From contig JAPVLO010000056.1 of the NCBI GenBank assembly GCA_027257055.1, positions 7,862,501 to 7,926,500 of the forward strand: 64,000 bases of DNA. The letters are read 5' to 3'. Numbering within the stretch: the stretch's first letter is position 1; each line of letters begins with the position of its first letter. Source of the stretch: Cephalopachus bancanus. Lineage: Eukaryota > Chordata > Mammalia > Primates > Tarsiidae. The notes under the pieces are model-generated. The model was not told the origin of the DNA. It ran no database searches and saw only the letters and a list, made by a program, of their open reading frames with translations. This document shows positions 34,600 through 45,594 of the stretch, piece by piece. A program made the translations under genes and the position numbers.

Positions 34600-36060
34600 C
34601 TGGGCCCTAAGACCATTGCGTTTTGCAGCCCTGCCAGGTGCCCAGGACAGGAGTTGGTTCAGACCCGGTGTTGGGACGAGAGGCGCGGCTTTCCAACTCC
34701 CACACCTGGCCAGTCTGCAGCGACAAGGTGTCTGGGGTCCCAGGTTTGACCTTACGGCAGAGGCGAAGAGGAGAGGCGCTCCAAGCGGCGGCAGGCGGGG
34801 CAAAGCGCCCTGGGCGGCGTCCCGCGCTCTGCCGAGCCGCCCGGTGGCTTCCACCCAAGGTCGCAGCCCCGAGGGAGCGCAGCAAAGTTCAGCCGGGTGC
34901 CGAGGGGGCCGGGGCCGGAACGAGGGGCGGCTTTTGCGAAGGGAGAGGGACCAAGAGCTCGATTCCAGGTGGCCCCTGGAGCCGGCGGCGGGGAGCCCCC
35001 AGTCCCGCAGGCTGCGTGCCGGACCGCAGCGCCCCGCTCGGGAGAGCTGGGCGGGGGCTGCACCACCCAAGCCGCAAGGACGACGCGGCCTCCCCTCCCC
35101 ACCCGTCCCTCCATCCCCAGAACTGGGCGCGGGGAGCCGGTCTGGGCTGGAGAGCGAGCGGCGCCCGCCTCGGCCGATCCCGATCGCCCCCCACCCCCGC
35201 GCTGTCGCGGACCCCAGGCTCCGAGGCGAGGGCGCCAGGTCGGCCCGGGCTGCCGCAGCCCCAGCCTCGGAGGAGCCGGGGACGCGGCGCTGGGGAGGGG
35301 GCGACAGCGGAGTGGCCTTGCGCGGGGGCCCGGCCCCGCGCGGCGCAGGCGGGGGGCCGGACGCGCCGGCGACGCGCTGCCGGGGCCGGGTGGCGGGCGC
35401 CTTACCTTGGCGAGCTCCGAGGTCGGCGGGAGGCGGCGGGGTGCCCGGCTTCGGGGCGCACGCAGCCTCCGGGCGCTCGGTGCACGTCCCGGGCGCGCAC
35501 TCCCGGCTGGCGCACGCCGGTGGTCCGGGCGCGCACACCCGGGGCGCCCTCTCGCCGCGGGCCGGGCGGGCGCACACCCTGCGGCACACCCACCGCGGCG
35601 GGTGCGGGACTGGCCGCCCCGCGTCGCCGGCTGCCAGCACCAAGCCGAGTCCCCGCCTTCGCCGGGGGAAAAAAAGGCTCCGGCGCGGCGCGGGCTTCGG
35701 AGTGTAGGAAGGGGCCGAATTGCGAAACCGAGGGGAGGGTCTTAGCCTCGGGACGCTCAAAAGCCCTGGATCGACACGAGCTTAGGAGGAAAACTTTCTG
35801 AGAAGAGACCGGAAAACTCCTATAGCGCTCTTCCGATTTCACATACATGCCTTTTTCTCGGTTCACTAGACATTTCTGTCCCCGTTGGGTGGATGCAGGG
35901 GCCGATCAGACCGGGAGGCGACGGCTTGCCCAAGCCAGGGCGAGAAGCAAGGACTGGTGACTGGGAATCTGCGCTCGGGGAGCCAGGGCCCGGCCGGCGG
36001 GTGTGCGGGGCCGAGATTGGGGTGGTGGTGACACTTTCTACCTCTCCGAAGACGCGTCTT
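34600..36060. promoter_or_regulatory. CpG island promoter
   Basis: About 1.45 kb of dense, undepleted CpG in a window otherwise CpG-poor outside young Alus. GC-box (Sp1-type) sequences occur, for example GGGCGGGG near 35049 and GGGCGGGCG near 35566, with no TATA box, typical of a broad housekeeping or developmental promoter. No Alu or other recent insertion occurs inside it. Open frames up to 416 codons run on both strands because stop codons are rare in GC-rich DNA, so they are not evidence of coding. The downstream gene cannot be named from this sequence. Confidence 0.92.
35406..35760 (-). other. Putative first exon of a leftward gene (5' limit unknown)
   Basis: Read on the minus strand, CTCGCCAAG|GTAAGGCGCC at 35410-35396 is the strongest splice donor I can find in the island, with GT at 35405-35404. 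The start position given here is only indicative, because no initiator or TATA is visible. The exon may be 5' UTR. Minus frames that are open across it cannot be told apart by eye. If real, the remaining exons lie to the left, in or beyond this window. Confidence 0.35.
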
Positions 36061-36253
36061 CTTCCATTTCCCTTTTTCCTTCCCGGTCCTCGCTGGGAAG
36101 GGATCCTGAGTCACTTCATACTCCTACCTCCCTCACACGATTTTTATCAGTTCTAAATATTTGTTTCAAGAGTTAACCTTGAGCGAGCAGCTCACTAAGT
36201 GCTGTGTGCCAGGTGCTGTTTCCTAAGGTGCATGACCCCTGGGGAAAGAAGAT
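36061..36253. other. Unassigned sequence between CpG island and minisatellite
   Basis: 'gagcgagcagctcactaagt' and 'gctgtgtgccaggtgctgtt' hint at a decayed MIR or L2; nothing firm. Confidence 0.35.
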
Positions 36254-36516
36254 GACTCTAGGAAGAAAGACGTGACCTAGGAGAAAGGACATGACCCGGA
36301 AGAGAGGAGATGACCCTAGGAGAAAAGACATGACCTAGGAGAAAGGACGTGACCTAAGAGAAAAGACGTGACCTCGGAGAAAGGACATGACGAAGGCGGA
36401 GGGAGATGACCTAGGTAAAAGGACCTGACCTGGGAGAAAGACGACCTTGGAGAAGGGACATGGCATAGAAGAAAGGACATGCCCTGGGAGAAAGGACATG
36501 ACTTGGGAGAAAGGAG
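36254..36516. repeat. 19-bp minisatellite, about 14 copies
   Basis: Consensus unit GACCTAGGAGAAAGGACAT; individual units are 16-20 bp with 0-7 differences. The clearest units are at 36274-36292, 36332-36350, 36351-36369 and 36370-36388. Most junctions read TGACC or TGACGT, so TGACCT (the reverse of nuclear-receptor half-site AGGTCA) recurs every 19 bp. It lies about 200 bp outside the CpG island, upstream if the gene runs leftward. Stop-free frames on the minus strand are a by-product. Confidence 0.95.
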
Positions 36517-37014
36517 CTGCCAGCACTTCCCCTCTGCAGATGAGCACAGCCGGACTGGAAGTGGAGTGGAGAAGCCACGGGACTCCACATCCCACCTCTG
36601 AGCCACCACACGCATCCTCCAAGAGCCCATTGGCTGGGGTGACACTGAAACAAAGGAGTTTCACTTTTGACATTGTGACCCAGATGGGGGAGATAATTTG
36701 AGGCGATGCTCTTTCTGGAACTTTTTCTGTTTGGGCCCAAACGTGGTTACTAGAAGAATTTCACTTCTGCTAGGGCTTCGCTAGAGGAAATCAATACTCC
36801 AGAGCAATAATCAATGGCAGCGGAGGCTTGGCCCCAGTGTTGGTATGTAATAGGGAGTGGTGAGGACTGTGGTGAGGTTGAGAGCAGCCCCGGGCTCTTG
36901 TCTGCTGCCACTCAGCTCAGCCATCCCAGTAAAGAAATTAAGGCAACTGGATCCTCTCATTTTTTAAGAGAGCCACAAGTCAGCTATGTAAGTGAAGTTC
37001 CCAATTTGTTAGAA
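36517..37014. other. Unassigned unique sequence
   Basis: No repeat recognised. Confidence 0.4.
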
Positions 37015-37026
37015 ATTTCTTTTTTA

Positions 37027-37316
37027 GCCGGGCTCGGTGGCTCAGCCTGTAATCCCGCGCCTTTGGGAGGCTGAGATGAGTGGACTGCCTGAGCCCGCAG
37101 GTTTGAGACCCGCCTGGGCAACTTGTCGAGACCTCATCTTACAATAAAAACCAAAAATTAGCCGGACGTGGTAGTGCGCGCCTGTAGTTCCAGCTACTTG
37201 GACGGCTGAGGCGGAAGGATCACCGGAGCCCAGCAGGTCGAGGCTGCAGTGGCTGGGAGCGGCCCCTGCACTCCAGTCTGGGCAACAGTCTGAGACTCCA
37301 ACTCAAAAAAAAAGAC
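37027..37316 (+). mobile_element. Alu, derived lineage (young tier)
   Basis: GGGCTCGGTGGCTCAGCCTG start with the one-base A-box shortening, CCCGCAGGTTTGAGACCCGC, GGGAGCGGCC right arm and GAGACTCCAACTC end. TSD ATTTCTTTTTTA at 37015-37026 and 37317-37328. Confidence 0.95.
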
Positions 37317-37328
37317 ATTTCTTTTTTA

Positions 37329-38255
37329 AATGCTGAGCACTTTAGATGTAGGTCAACATTGTTCAAGCTAAATAAAATGGGTTTATGGATTAGCTCCAGC
37401 GCCCTCATGTTCGGGGTACGTCACACGATTTCATTTGGGCCTTCCAGCCTCTCTGTGGGATAGACCCAGTGTGGATCAGGATTTCTGCTTTTGGGAAGAG
37501 GAGGCCTGGTTCAGGTGGGTTCCATGATAGCCCAAGGTGGCACGAGCTCACTGGTGGGGATGGAACTGAAGGCCAGGCATTCCAGCTCCTGGTCCCTCTG
37601 CATTCCCTGACCTCATGGAGAATCTGTTTCTTGGTTCTGGGCATTGTGAACCAAGGAAGGCGTGGGGCTGGCACTGAGCTGTGGAGACTAGCACCTTTCC
37701 TGGGAAGACAGAGTGGGGGTGCCAGACTGCTGTCCTCAAAAGCAACTCTGATGACTCAGAACTGAGACTGTGTCTTGAGGGTGGAGCCGAGTCAGAGGAA
37801 GCAAGGTCTGAACTGGGGCAGTCGAGGCCCCTGGGGCCCAAATTAGAGTACTGAGAAATGGGAGAAAAATGGACTGAGCCAATACACCTATCCCCAACCC
37901 CTCACCCCACCACAACAAAACCAGAAGCCATAGACCCAGGGACCCTGACTAGAACATTGCCTGTTTTTCCTGTCATGACAGGGAAGCAGTGAGAGTCAGA
38001 CTGGAAGGTGTAACTCCTGTGTGGCCCTGAAAAGAGGGGACCCCTTTCAGGCAGCAGGCCTCTAGAAGCTCGGGCTTGGGCATCTCCTCTGCAGGACCCA
38101 GCCTGAGTCTTTCAGACAGGGTGAGTGTGTGTGCTGCAAGCTGATTTAGAATGACTGGGCACAACACAGCTGCAGCCCGAGCCTCTGTGATCAAAGGACT
38201 GAGCAGCAGACAGAACGGAGGGCCTCACTGTCCTTACCCTCTGCTGGAGTTTGGT
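37329..38255. other. Unassigned unique sequence
   Basis: About 0.9 kb, no repeat or coding family recognised. Confidence 0.4.
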
Positions 38256-38259
38256 GTGG

Positions 38260-38470
38260 TGTGAACGAGGATGAACACGTGGTCACTATCTACCATGTGC
38301 CAGCATTTCACATCCATGGTCTCACTGGGACTCACAAAAAAACTGTGGAATAGCTATTATTTTCTCATTGAGGAGAAAGGGGCTCGGTGTCACTTGCCTG
38401 AGGACACACAGCCAGTCAATTGGGAAGGTGAATTTGAATCTCCGTGACCCAAATACTGAGCCTCTCCAAG
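38260..38470 (-). mobile_element. MIR SINE
   Basis: 'ctatctaccatgtgccagca', 'tagctattattttctcattg', 'gaggacacacagccagtcaa'. Confidence 0.7.
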
Positions 38471-38671
38471 GGAAGGCTTGGAAATCAGAGCCAATATGGA
38501 GATGTGCCCCTCAGATCCCACCTCAAGACAGGTCTGCCCTGCTGCAAGCGGTGTGGTTTGCTGACAGCCCTCACGGTGCAGTGAGCTCCTGCAGGGCGGC
38601 CTCAGTCGATGGTGTGTTGGTGAATGTGTATGTGACAACCTGCTCTGGGGAGGGGAGGTTGTGTGCATATA
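38471..38671. other. Unassigned unique sequence
   Basis: Nothing recognised. Confidence 0.35.
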
Positions 38672-38673
38672 TA

Positions 38674-39289
38674 CAGTGGATTCTCATTATTCTCTGTCAT
38701 TCTGCAAGCTCTATAAAGCGACTTCGAACACTGAAATAGTGAATACTGAGCCATTGCTCCTAGGGGAAACACAGAGTGAGGTGCCTGTGAGCCCCTGGTC
38801 ACATTCCGTCTACTCAGCAATATCTAACCGTGTTTTATGTGTGTTTCTGTTTAAAGACACCTTATGCTATATATATTTCTAATTTGTTAACATTGAACTC
38901 GTGCCCAAAAAGATGATCTAACACACGTTTTCTCCATGAAGCGCATCACAATCTTCTTATGATTAATAACATGAGACAACACTTCAGTACTACCCTTGGG
39001 GGCCATTTTAAACAGTGGAATCTCCAGCAAAAGTCATAAAAAAATGACACTAAGACCATGAGAAGTACACTTGCTTACAGGTGAGAGCTGAGACAAGCAG
39101 GCACAGAGTTGCTGTCTCATTTAACCTCAGCTGGGAACCTGCATGTCAAGCAACTTAAATGTTTTGTCATAACTCACATGCCCACAAATGACTATAAAAA
39201 CACAGTAGGTATTGATTGAAATGGATACAAATAAACTTGAGCATGTAGGTAAATTTGCAAATATGAAATCTGCAAATAATGATTGACTG
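38674..39289. mobile_element. Mariner/Tigger-type DNA transposon fossil
   Basis: Left end CAGTGGATTCTCATTATTC, right end (reversed) CAGTCAATCATTATTTGC, bounded by TA at 38672-38673 and 39290-39291. Internal 'gctcctaggggaaacacaga', 'ttctgtttaaagacacctta' and 'attgaaatggatacaaataa' are typical of one ancient family. 616 bp, no intact transposase. Confidence 0.85.
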
Positions 39290-39291
39290 TA

Positions 39292-39712
39292 CACAGGTGT
39301 GCATATGTACATCTGTTTGTTATAAATTTTACTGATATAAAGATGTATACTGCACAGTTTGCAAATAACAGTACATTCTTGGCCTCACATTTCACAGGGG
39401 AAGTTGATTCTCACAGAAAACTTGTTGACCTTTGCCCAACTCTTACATTCAAGCAATTGTATCCAACATGCAATGGGCAAATGGGTGTGGTCCTGACATG
39501 AATGTTGGTTGCTATTTTTGTTTACATTAAGGATTAATATGAAAGGAAAACAACAAAGATGCATGTTGGGAACTTCATTCATTCTTCAATCGCATGAATG
39601 ACTTCTTTGTGAATCCAACAACAGTTTTCAAATGCTGGAAGAATATTCTTCAATTTTTGTGCTATTTACAATCTAACAACTATTGACATGACATACTTTA
39701 AAATTTAATCTA
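39292..39712. other. Unassigned, AT-rich
   Basis: Might continue an old DNA transposon or L1; not identified. Confidence 0.35.
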
Positions 39713-39713
39713 C

Positions 39714-39998
39714 GGCCAGGCTCAGTGGCTCAGTCTGTAATTCCAGCACTTTGGGAGGCCAAGGTGAGTGGATTGTCTGAGCCCGTGGGTTTGAGACCAG
39801 CCCGGGCAACTTGGTGAGACCTCATCTCTACAATAAATAAAAAATTAGCCAGGTGTGGTAGCACATGCCTGTAGTTTGGAAGACTGAGGCAGAAGGATCG
39901 CCGGAGCCCAGCGGGTCAACGCTGGGGTGGCCATGAGCATGCCACTGCACTCCAGCCTGGGCCACGGAGTTAGACTCCAACACACACTCACAAAAAAA
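39714..39998 (+). mobile_element. Alu, derived lineage (older tier)
   Basis: GGCCAGGCTCAGTGGCTCAG start. A short deletion follows CATGCCTGTAGTTTGGAAG. Right arm GGCCATGAGCATGCC at 39929-39943. The flank AAATTTAATCTAC recurs as AAATTTTAATCTGC. Confidence 0.92.
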
Positions 39999-40024
39999 AT
40001 TTTAATCTGCACTGCTAACCTGTC

Positions 40025-40475
40025 TCTTTTACTTTCTTATGTCTAGAACACTGTACAGGCTTTTGTGTGAACATAAATTTTCATTTCTTTAGAATAAATA
40101 CACAGGAGCGAGACTGCTGGCTCACAAAATAAGTGAATGTTTAACCTGGTAAGAAACTACCAAGCTTTTTCAGAGTGGCTATAGCATTTTATATTGCCAT
40201 CGGTAAGGTACGAGAGACATAGTTGCTCCTCATCCTTGCCAACACTTGTTATCATCCATATTTTTTCAAAAAAAACTTTAGCCATAGGTGTGTAGAGTTA
40301 TCTCATGATACCTTTCATTTGTATTTCCCCTATGGCTAATGATCTTGAGCATCTATTCATGTGTTTATTTACCATCAGCATTGGGTTTGTTTTTGATATA
40401 TTTTATTTAATTGTACATTTGCATCACTTAATTTTATTAATGGCTGTGTTTAACAATGGGTTCATCAAATTCCTG
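40025..40475 (-). mobile_element. L1 LINE fragment (old, L1M-like)
   Basis: Antisense L1 3' text: 'aataaatacacaggagcgag', 'ttttatattgccatcggtaa', 'ctcctcatccttgccaacac', 'atttgtatttcccctatggc'. Confidence 0.75.
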
Positions 40476-41200
40476 AAAATTTCCCAATCTGCTGTCGCGA
40501 GCCACCATAAGCTGGCTCCTGGGCACCAGCACTCCACCTGTCTGGCTGAGGCCTCAGCCTCCTCTGGGCAGCTCCCAGACTGCAACTGAACAAAGAAGTG
40601 GGACAGAGGGGCTGGTGGAAGGGGCCGCCATGTCCTCCCCAGGCAGGACTCCTGTCCGGGCGGTTTTTGCTCAGAGCTCCCCTTTGGGCTGGAAGAGACT
40701 CTGTGGGGTCTGTGCTGCCATCTGACTGCTCTCCCTGCCCAGATCTGCTTCTGCTGCTTTTCTTTCACAGGTGCGATTTCCAGTAGGCCCTCCCACCCAC
40801 CCCTAACTCTCCAGCATGCTTCCCAGAGGGCCCAACCAGCACAGAGATTCTGCCCAGCAACGCTGCAGCCTTGGCCCGTGCCCCTGCTCCTAACTCACTG
40901 CCACGTTCCCTCAGGCTCTCAGTGCCCCTCACCTGGACAAACGCACATCAGCCCAGAGGATGCCACCACTCAGCACCCCGTGGCCACACTGCCTTCGGGG
41001 CTAGGCCAGTGGGTGCTTCAACCCAGCCCACATGTGTGGCAAGAGTGGTTCTCTCTGTACCTGTAGTTGTGGCCTGGGCCCCTGCTGCCACCACAGGTCA
41101 AGGGACCACTGTGGGGGCTGCCTCTGGTCCCTTGGGTCACTCACAGACACACCCAACAGTGTCATATGTGTTGGAAGTGCAGCAATGTCAATGTCCTAAG
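40476..41200. other. Unassigned, possible LTR-like sequence
   Basis: GC-moderate with no confident family. A perfect 10-bp inverted repeat (CAAGGGACCA, then TGGTCCCTTG) lies near 41099-41137. A 185-codon plus frame (40871-41428) has no recognised domain. Confidence 0.35.
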
Positions 41201-41633
41201 GAGATGTCTTCTTCTCTCCTCCCCCGACTAACAATCCTCCATTTCCTGCCCTGCTGGACTTCAACTTCTCTGACATCCGGTCGGACTGAGCATTCCCTTG
41301 TCACAAAGCAATGGGCGGCTCTATTACACATGACTTCTAGTTTGTTCTCCTTCATTTCCTTCCTCGCTCCTCTTTTCCCTCCCTCTGGCTTCCCGCGATT
41401 GCTTGCCCCAGAAAGCATTTGCACGTAGGTGTTTGCCTCAGGCTCAGCTTTCTGGGATACTTGGGCTAAGACACCCCAGGTGAAGCCATTATTTATAACC
41501 TCTTCACTATTGCCTTCTGGACCCTTCATACCCATAACCTGCCCTTCCAGGCTTATCTTCCATGATCCTCCAGCCATTCCCCAAACGTGTTCCACACTTC
41601 TCTAGTTTCGTGCCTGGGCGCTTCCTTCTCTGC

Positions 41634-41635
<2 letters not shown>
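41201..41635. other. Unassigned, weakly L2-like
   Basis: 'ccaggcttatcttccatgat' and 'ccccaaacgtgttccacact' are L2-like; not firm. Confidence 0.35.

Positions 41636-41674
<39 letters not shown>
41636..41674. repeat. (CA)n microsatellite
   Basis: About 19 CA units. Confidence 0.97.
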
Positions 41675-41675
<1 letters not shown>

Positions 41676-41689
41676 CACATCCTGTCTTC

Positions 41690-42680
41690 CTGCATTGATG
41701 ATTCTGCTGTCCAACCACACTTCCTCCATGAGGGCCTTCCAGATTCTGCAGGCCAATGAGAACTCTCCTTTCTTGGAGCCACCATGGCGTTTAAAGCCCA
41801 CATCAGACACTACTCCTGTTCTACCTTGTCTCACCTGCCTGGGCAACTTGGCGGGACCTCATCTCTACAATAAATCAAAAATTAGCCGGGTGTGGTAGCG
41901 CGCGCCTATAGTTCCAGCTACTTGGAAAGCTGAGGAGGAAGGATCGCCGGAGCCCGGCAGGTCGAGGCTGTGGTGGCCGGGAGCGGCCTCTGCACTCCAG
42001 TCTGGGCGACAGAGTGAGACTCCAACTCAAAAAACAAAACAAAACAAAACAAAAAGGCAGCCTTGGTGATCTTCAAAATACACAAATCTCATCATGCTCC
42101 CCTGCCTAAAATCCTTTAAAATTCTAAAACCCTTTGAAAGCATCCCATCCCTGGATAAAGCCCAGATTCCTTAAAGAAGGGTTGTAAGTCTAGCCCCTTC
42201 CTATCTTCCCAGCCTTGTCTTGCGTCCACCTCATCCTCACTCCCTTGAGCAGACAAGGTTTCTCTTAGTTTCTCTAAGACACTTTGTCTTCCTTGCAGGA
42301 AGTGCTCCGCACATGCTCTGTTTTCTCTGCCTGGAAGCTTCTTCCCCCCCAGTTCTTTGTCTAAATAACTCATGTACATCTCATGGGCCTCAGCTGAAGC
42401 TTCACTTCTGCAAGGAATCTCTCTGAGGCAGTCCTGAGCCCTGGACCAAGTTAGGAGTTCATGGTCTCCACTCTCAACCGCATCTCTGTGTTTCTTTCAT
42501 AACAGCACAATTTAAATTATGTGCTTGTTGCTTCTTTCTCCCCCCAAAATTGAAGCTCTGTGAAGTGAGGGCCTATATTTCATCTGCTGTATTTCAACAC
42601 CCAGTTCAGGTCCTGACCCATATAAATGCCAATCCTGGCTCTCAATATATGTTTTATGAATGTATAAGTGATTAAATCTC
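41690..42680 (+). mobile_element. L2 LINE 3' region split by an Alu
   Basis: 'acttcctccatgagggcctt' before the Alu; then 'cctaaaatcctttaaaattc', 'tctgcctggaagcttcttcc', 'ctcagctgaagcttcacttc' and 'gaagctctgtgaagtgaggg' after it. One of the longest L2 remnants here. Confidence 0.75.
41837..42055 (+). mobile_element. Alu, derived lineage (young tier), 5'-truncated
   Basis: Starts mid left arm (GCCTGGGCAACTTGGCGGGA). The right arm has the hairpin GGCCGGGAGCGGCC at 41975-41988 and ends GAGACTCCAACTC plus (CAAAA)n. Confidence 0.92.
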
Positions 42681-42857
42681 CATTGCCTTGAGACCTGATT
42701 GGGAGCAATGGGATGACAGACACACAAAATAATGATGAAAGTTTCAGGTTTTCTAGTACTTGCTTGTGATGTTGAATTGTTACTATATATTGGTGTTCTA
42801 TACTACGTACTTCATTCTAAATTCAAAAAAATTATCATTATTATTAAATTCAAAAGA
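42681..42857. other. Unassigned AT-rich sequence
   Basis: Perhaps more of the flanking L1; not firm. Confidence 0.35.
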
Positions 42858-43094
42858 ACACGCCCCCATTATATTATACCATATACAAAATCATTTAGGT
42901 AATGTGGATTATCTAAAATGTGAAAGGTCATCAATAAAGTTTCTAGAACACAGCATAGGGAAATGTGCATGTCCCAGAAGTAGGCAAATACTTTTTAAAC
43001 AGGACACAAAAGCACTGACCCTAAAGAAAAAGACTGATACATCTGGAACATGTTAGAATGAAGAATGTCTGCTCATCAAGACTTATTGATATAA

Positions 43095-43560
43095 ATAGCA
43101 GCTGTTTGACTCCTTCTTATGAGGCTGTGGGTTGCCTGGGCTCAGCTGGGCTCTACAGGACGTTGGCTGGGGTTGAGTCCCCTGGAGCTCCTTTGGGCTG
43201 GAATGTCCAAGATGGCTCTCTCACCTGGCTGGTTAGCGAATGCTGGTTATTGGCTGGGAGCTTAGCTGGGACTGTCAACTCAGGAGCATCTATCCGTGGC
43301 CTCTCCATGTGGCTTGGACTTCTCAGCCTGGTGTCCCAAGAGCAATATCCCAAGAATAAGCCTTCCATGGGGGGGGGGTAGAATCTGCCCTTTTTCTCAA
43401 AGGCTAGACCTAGAACTGGCACATCATCACTTGCAACTTACTTTCTAGATTAAGCAGTCACAGGGCAAGACTAAATTCGTGGGAGGGGCTAATAAACACC
43501 AATTCTCAACGGAATAGTGAAAAAGAATTTATGGCACTCTTTAATCTACGACACACCATC
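43095..43560 (-). mobile_element. Probable ERVL-MaLR-type LTR in L1
   Basis: 'gaatgtccaagatggctctc' then 'acctggctggttagcgaatg' and 'gtggcctctccatgtggctt' resemble antisense MLT-type LTR text. The family is tentative. Confidence 0.55.
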
Positions 43561-43617
43561 CATGGAGTGTAACAGCAAACCACAGACAGGAAGAGGATTT
43601 TTTCAAAAATGTGTATG

Positions 43618-44075
43618 TCATGGGTTTAATTGTGTTCACCCCAGATTCATATGTCCAACTCTGCTTAACCCCCGGTACCTTAGAATGTGACCTTATTTGG
43701 AAATAGTGTCATTGCAGTTGTATTTAGTTAAGATGAAGTCATACTTGAGTAGATACATTGTTTAATCCAATATAATTGGAGTCCTAATGCAATATAAAAG
43801 GGATAATTTGGACACAGAAACACACATGATGAGTGAAGATCATTCAGGCAGAGATCTGTAAGCCAAGAAGTACTAAAATTGCCAGCAAAACACCAGAAGC
43901 TAGGAAGGAAGCATGGAACAGAACTTTTTATCACACCCCTCAGAAGGAACCAACTCTAACAGACACTTTGATCCAGGCTTCTAGCCTCCAGAACTGGTAG
44001 ACAATATATTTCTGTTATTCAAGCCACCCAATTTGTGGTTCTTTGTTATGGCAGCCCTAGGAAACTAATACAATA
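43618..44075 (+). mobile_element. ERVL-MaLR-type solo LTR
   Basis: 'agattcatatgtccaactct', 'agaatgtgaccttatttgga', 'taattggagtcctaatgcaa', 'cttctagcctccagaactgg', 'ggcagccctaggaaactaat'. Nearly full length. Confidence 0.85.
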
Positions 44076-44950
44076 TATAAAAATGTCGCAAAGCCATAAG
44101 AAAAAGACAACCCAATAGAGAAATGAACGAAAGCGTAAGCAGATACTTCACACAAGAAGATATTGAAAAGGTTAATCATATGGAAATGTTTTCAACATCA
44201 ATAGTTATTGAGGAAATGCAAATTAAACCTTAATAAGATATTGCCGCATGGCATTCAGAACAGCTCATCATAAAAATATTGATATTACAAAGTGCTGGCA
44301 AGGATGTAAACGTGGAATAAATGCAACTCATAAACATTGCTCCTGGGAATACAAATTAGTGCAACCACCTTGGAAATTTATCAGTATCTATGTATATTGA
44401 ATATGTGAATATATGTATATCCATGACCTAGCAATTCAACTCTTAGGCATAGATCCAACAGAAATATGTACACACCATAGGACATAATTATAAATGATGA
44501 TAGCAGTATTATTCATCATTTCCTCGTATTGGAAACAATTTAAATTTCTATTCACCGTAGAATGAATAAGCAGACTGTGATCTAGTCAATAGAAAACTGT
44601 ATAGCAGTGAAAATTAACCAACGATTACTACATGCAACAACATAAAAGAATCTCATAAAAATGAATGATGAGTGCCAAAAACAAAGGGCATAGACTACAT
44701 GATTTCATGTATATAAAGATCAATTAGGCAAAACAATTCTTTGATGATAGAAATCAGGATGACTGCTGTCTTTGGCAAAGAGAGGGTTAATGACTAGGAG
44801 ATGGCATGGGAAGACAATGTTCTATTTTTAAAATCCATACAATATTTTACTTTGTGAAAATTCGTTGAGTGGTACTTTTATTACTTGTCGCTTTCCTGTG
44901 TTATAGTTTAATGTAAACTTTTATTGAAAAAGTAAATAAATGTATTCCAA

Positions 44951-45283
44951 AGTGTCAGGGGATTTCCACCCACTGATAACTGGGAATTCTAGTCATGCTT
45001 TTCACATTTGTAATGATTTATAAATGTGCTCTGCTGAAAAAACATTCTGATGGTTTTTGACCGTTTTTGTAAAGAGGAAATAGGTTGTAAGTTCAATTTC
45101 TTTTCATGCTTTTACATAAGGAAGCTTTGTTGTATGTATGAAACATTCAGTGTTGATTACCTATTTAAAACTTGGTTAAAACATAGAGCAGACAAGAACA
45201 TATTTAGCAAGGAATTTGACATTAAGTTGGGAGGCACAGTTAATCCATTGGATGACAGAATTCGCTGTCAAATGCATCTTTTG
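44951..45283. other. Unassigned; 119-codon frame runs into an Alu
   Basis: A plus frame (45050-45409) reads through unique sequence into an antisense Alu. No domain recognised; it may be decayed transposon sequence. Confidence 0.35.
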
Positions 45284-45563
45284 TTTTGTTTCATTTTGAA
45301 TTTGAGTCTCACTCTGTCACCCAGCCTGGAGTGCAGTGGCACACTCATGACCACCCCAGCATCGACCTGCTGGGCTCCAACGATCCCTCTGCCTCAGCCT
45401 TCCAAGTAGTCAAAACTACAGGCACATGCTACCACGCCCGACTAGTTTTGGATTTATTGTAGAGACGAGGTCTTGCCAAGTCTCGAACCCAAGGGCTCAG
45501 ACAATCCACTAGCCTAAGCCTCCCGAAGTGCTGGGATTACAGGCTGAGTCACCAAACCCGGTC
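45284..45563 (-). mobile_element. Alu, derived lineage (older tier)
   Basis: 'tttgagtctcactctgtcac', CAGCCTTCCAAGTAGTC, ACAGGCTGAGTCACC. The flank TCAAATGCATCTTTT before it recurs as TCAAATGTATCTTTA after it. Confidence 0.9.
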
Positions 45564-45594
45564 TCAAATGTATCTTTACAACATCAACTTTGAT

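Larger units (their letters stand above)
42858..44950 (+). mobile_element. L1M LINE 3' region split by two LTRs
   Basis: ORF2-end text at 42858-43090 ('attataccatatacaaaatc', 'aggacacaaaagcactgacc', 'gtctgctcatcaag') resumes at about 44080-44950 ('aatagagaaatgaacgaaag', 'aatgcaaattaaaccttaat', 'atgacctagcaattcaactc', 'actacatgatttcatgtata'). The frame is thoroughly broken. Confidence 0.8.

Noticed and set aside
34499..35866. Five or more overlapping open frames of 154-416 codons on both strands
   Set aside because: They lie in a CpG island where TAA/TAG/TGA are rare. Both strands are open at once, the peptides are Ala/Arg/Gly/Pro-rich, and no domain is visible.
36316..36740. Three minus-strand frames with repeating peptide (about 110 codons each)
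   Set aside because: The 19-bp minisatellite unit is not a multiple of three and happens to lack stops in all frames; there is no start or splice context.
41099..41137. 10-bp inverted repeat as a functional hairpin or terminator
   Set aside because: A single short hairpin is expected by chance in 64 kb, and there is no transcript context.
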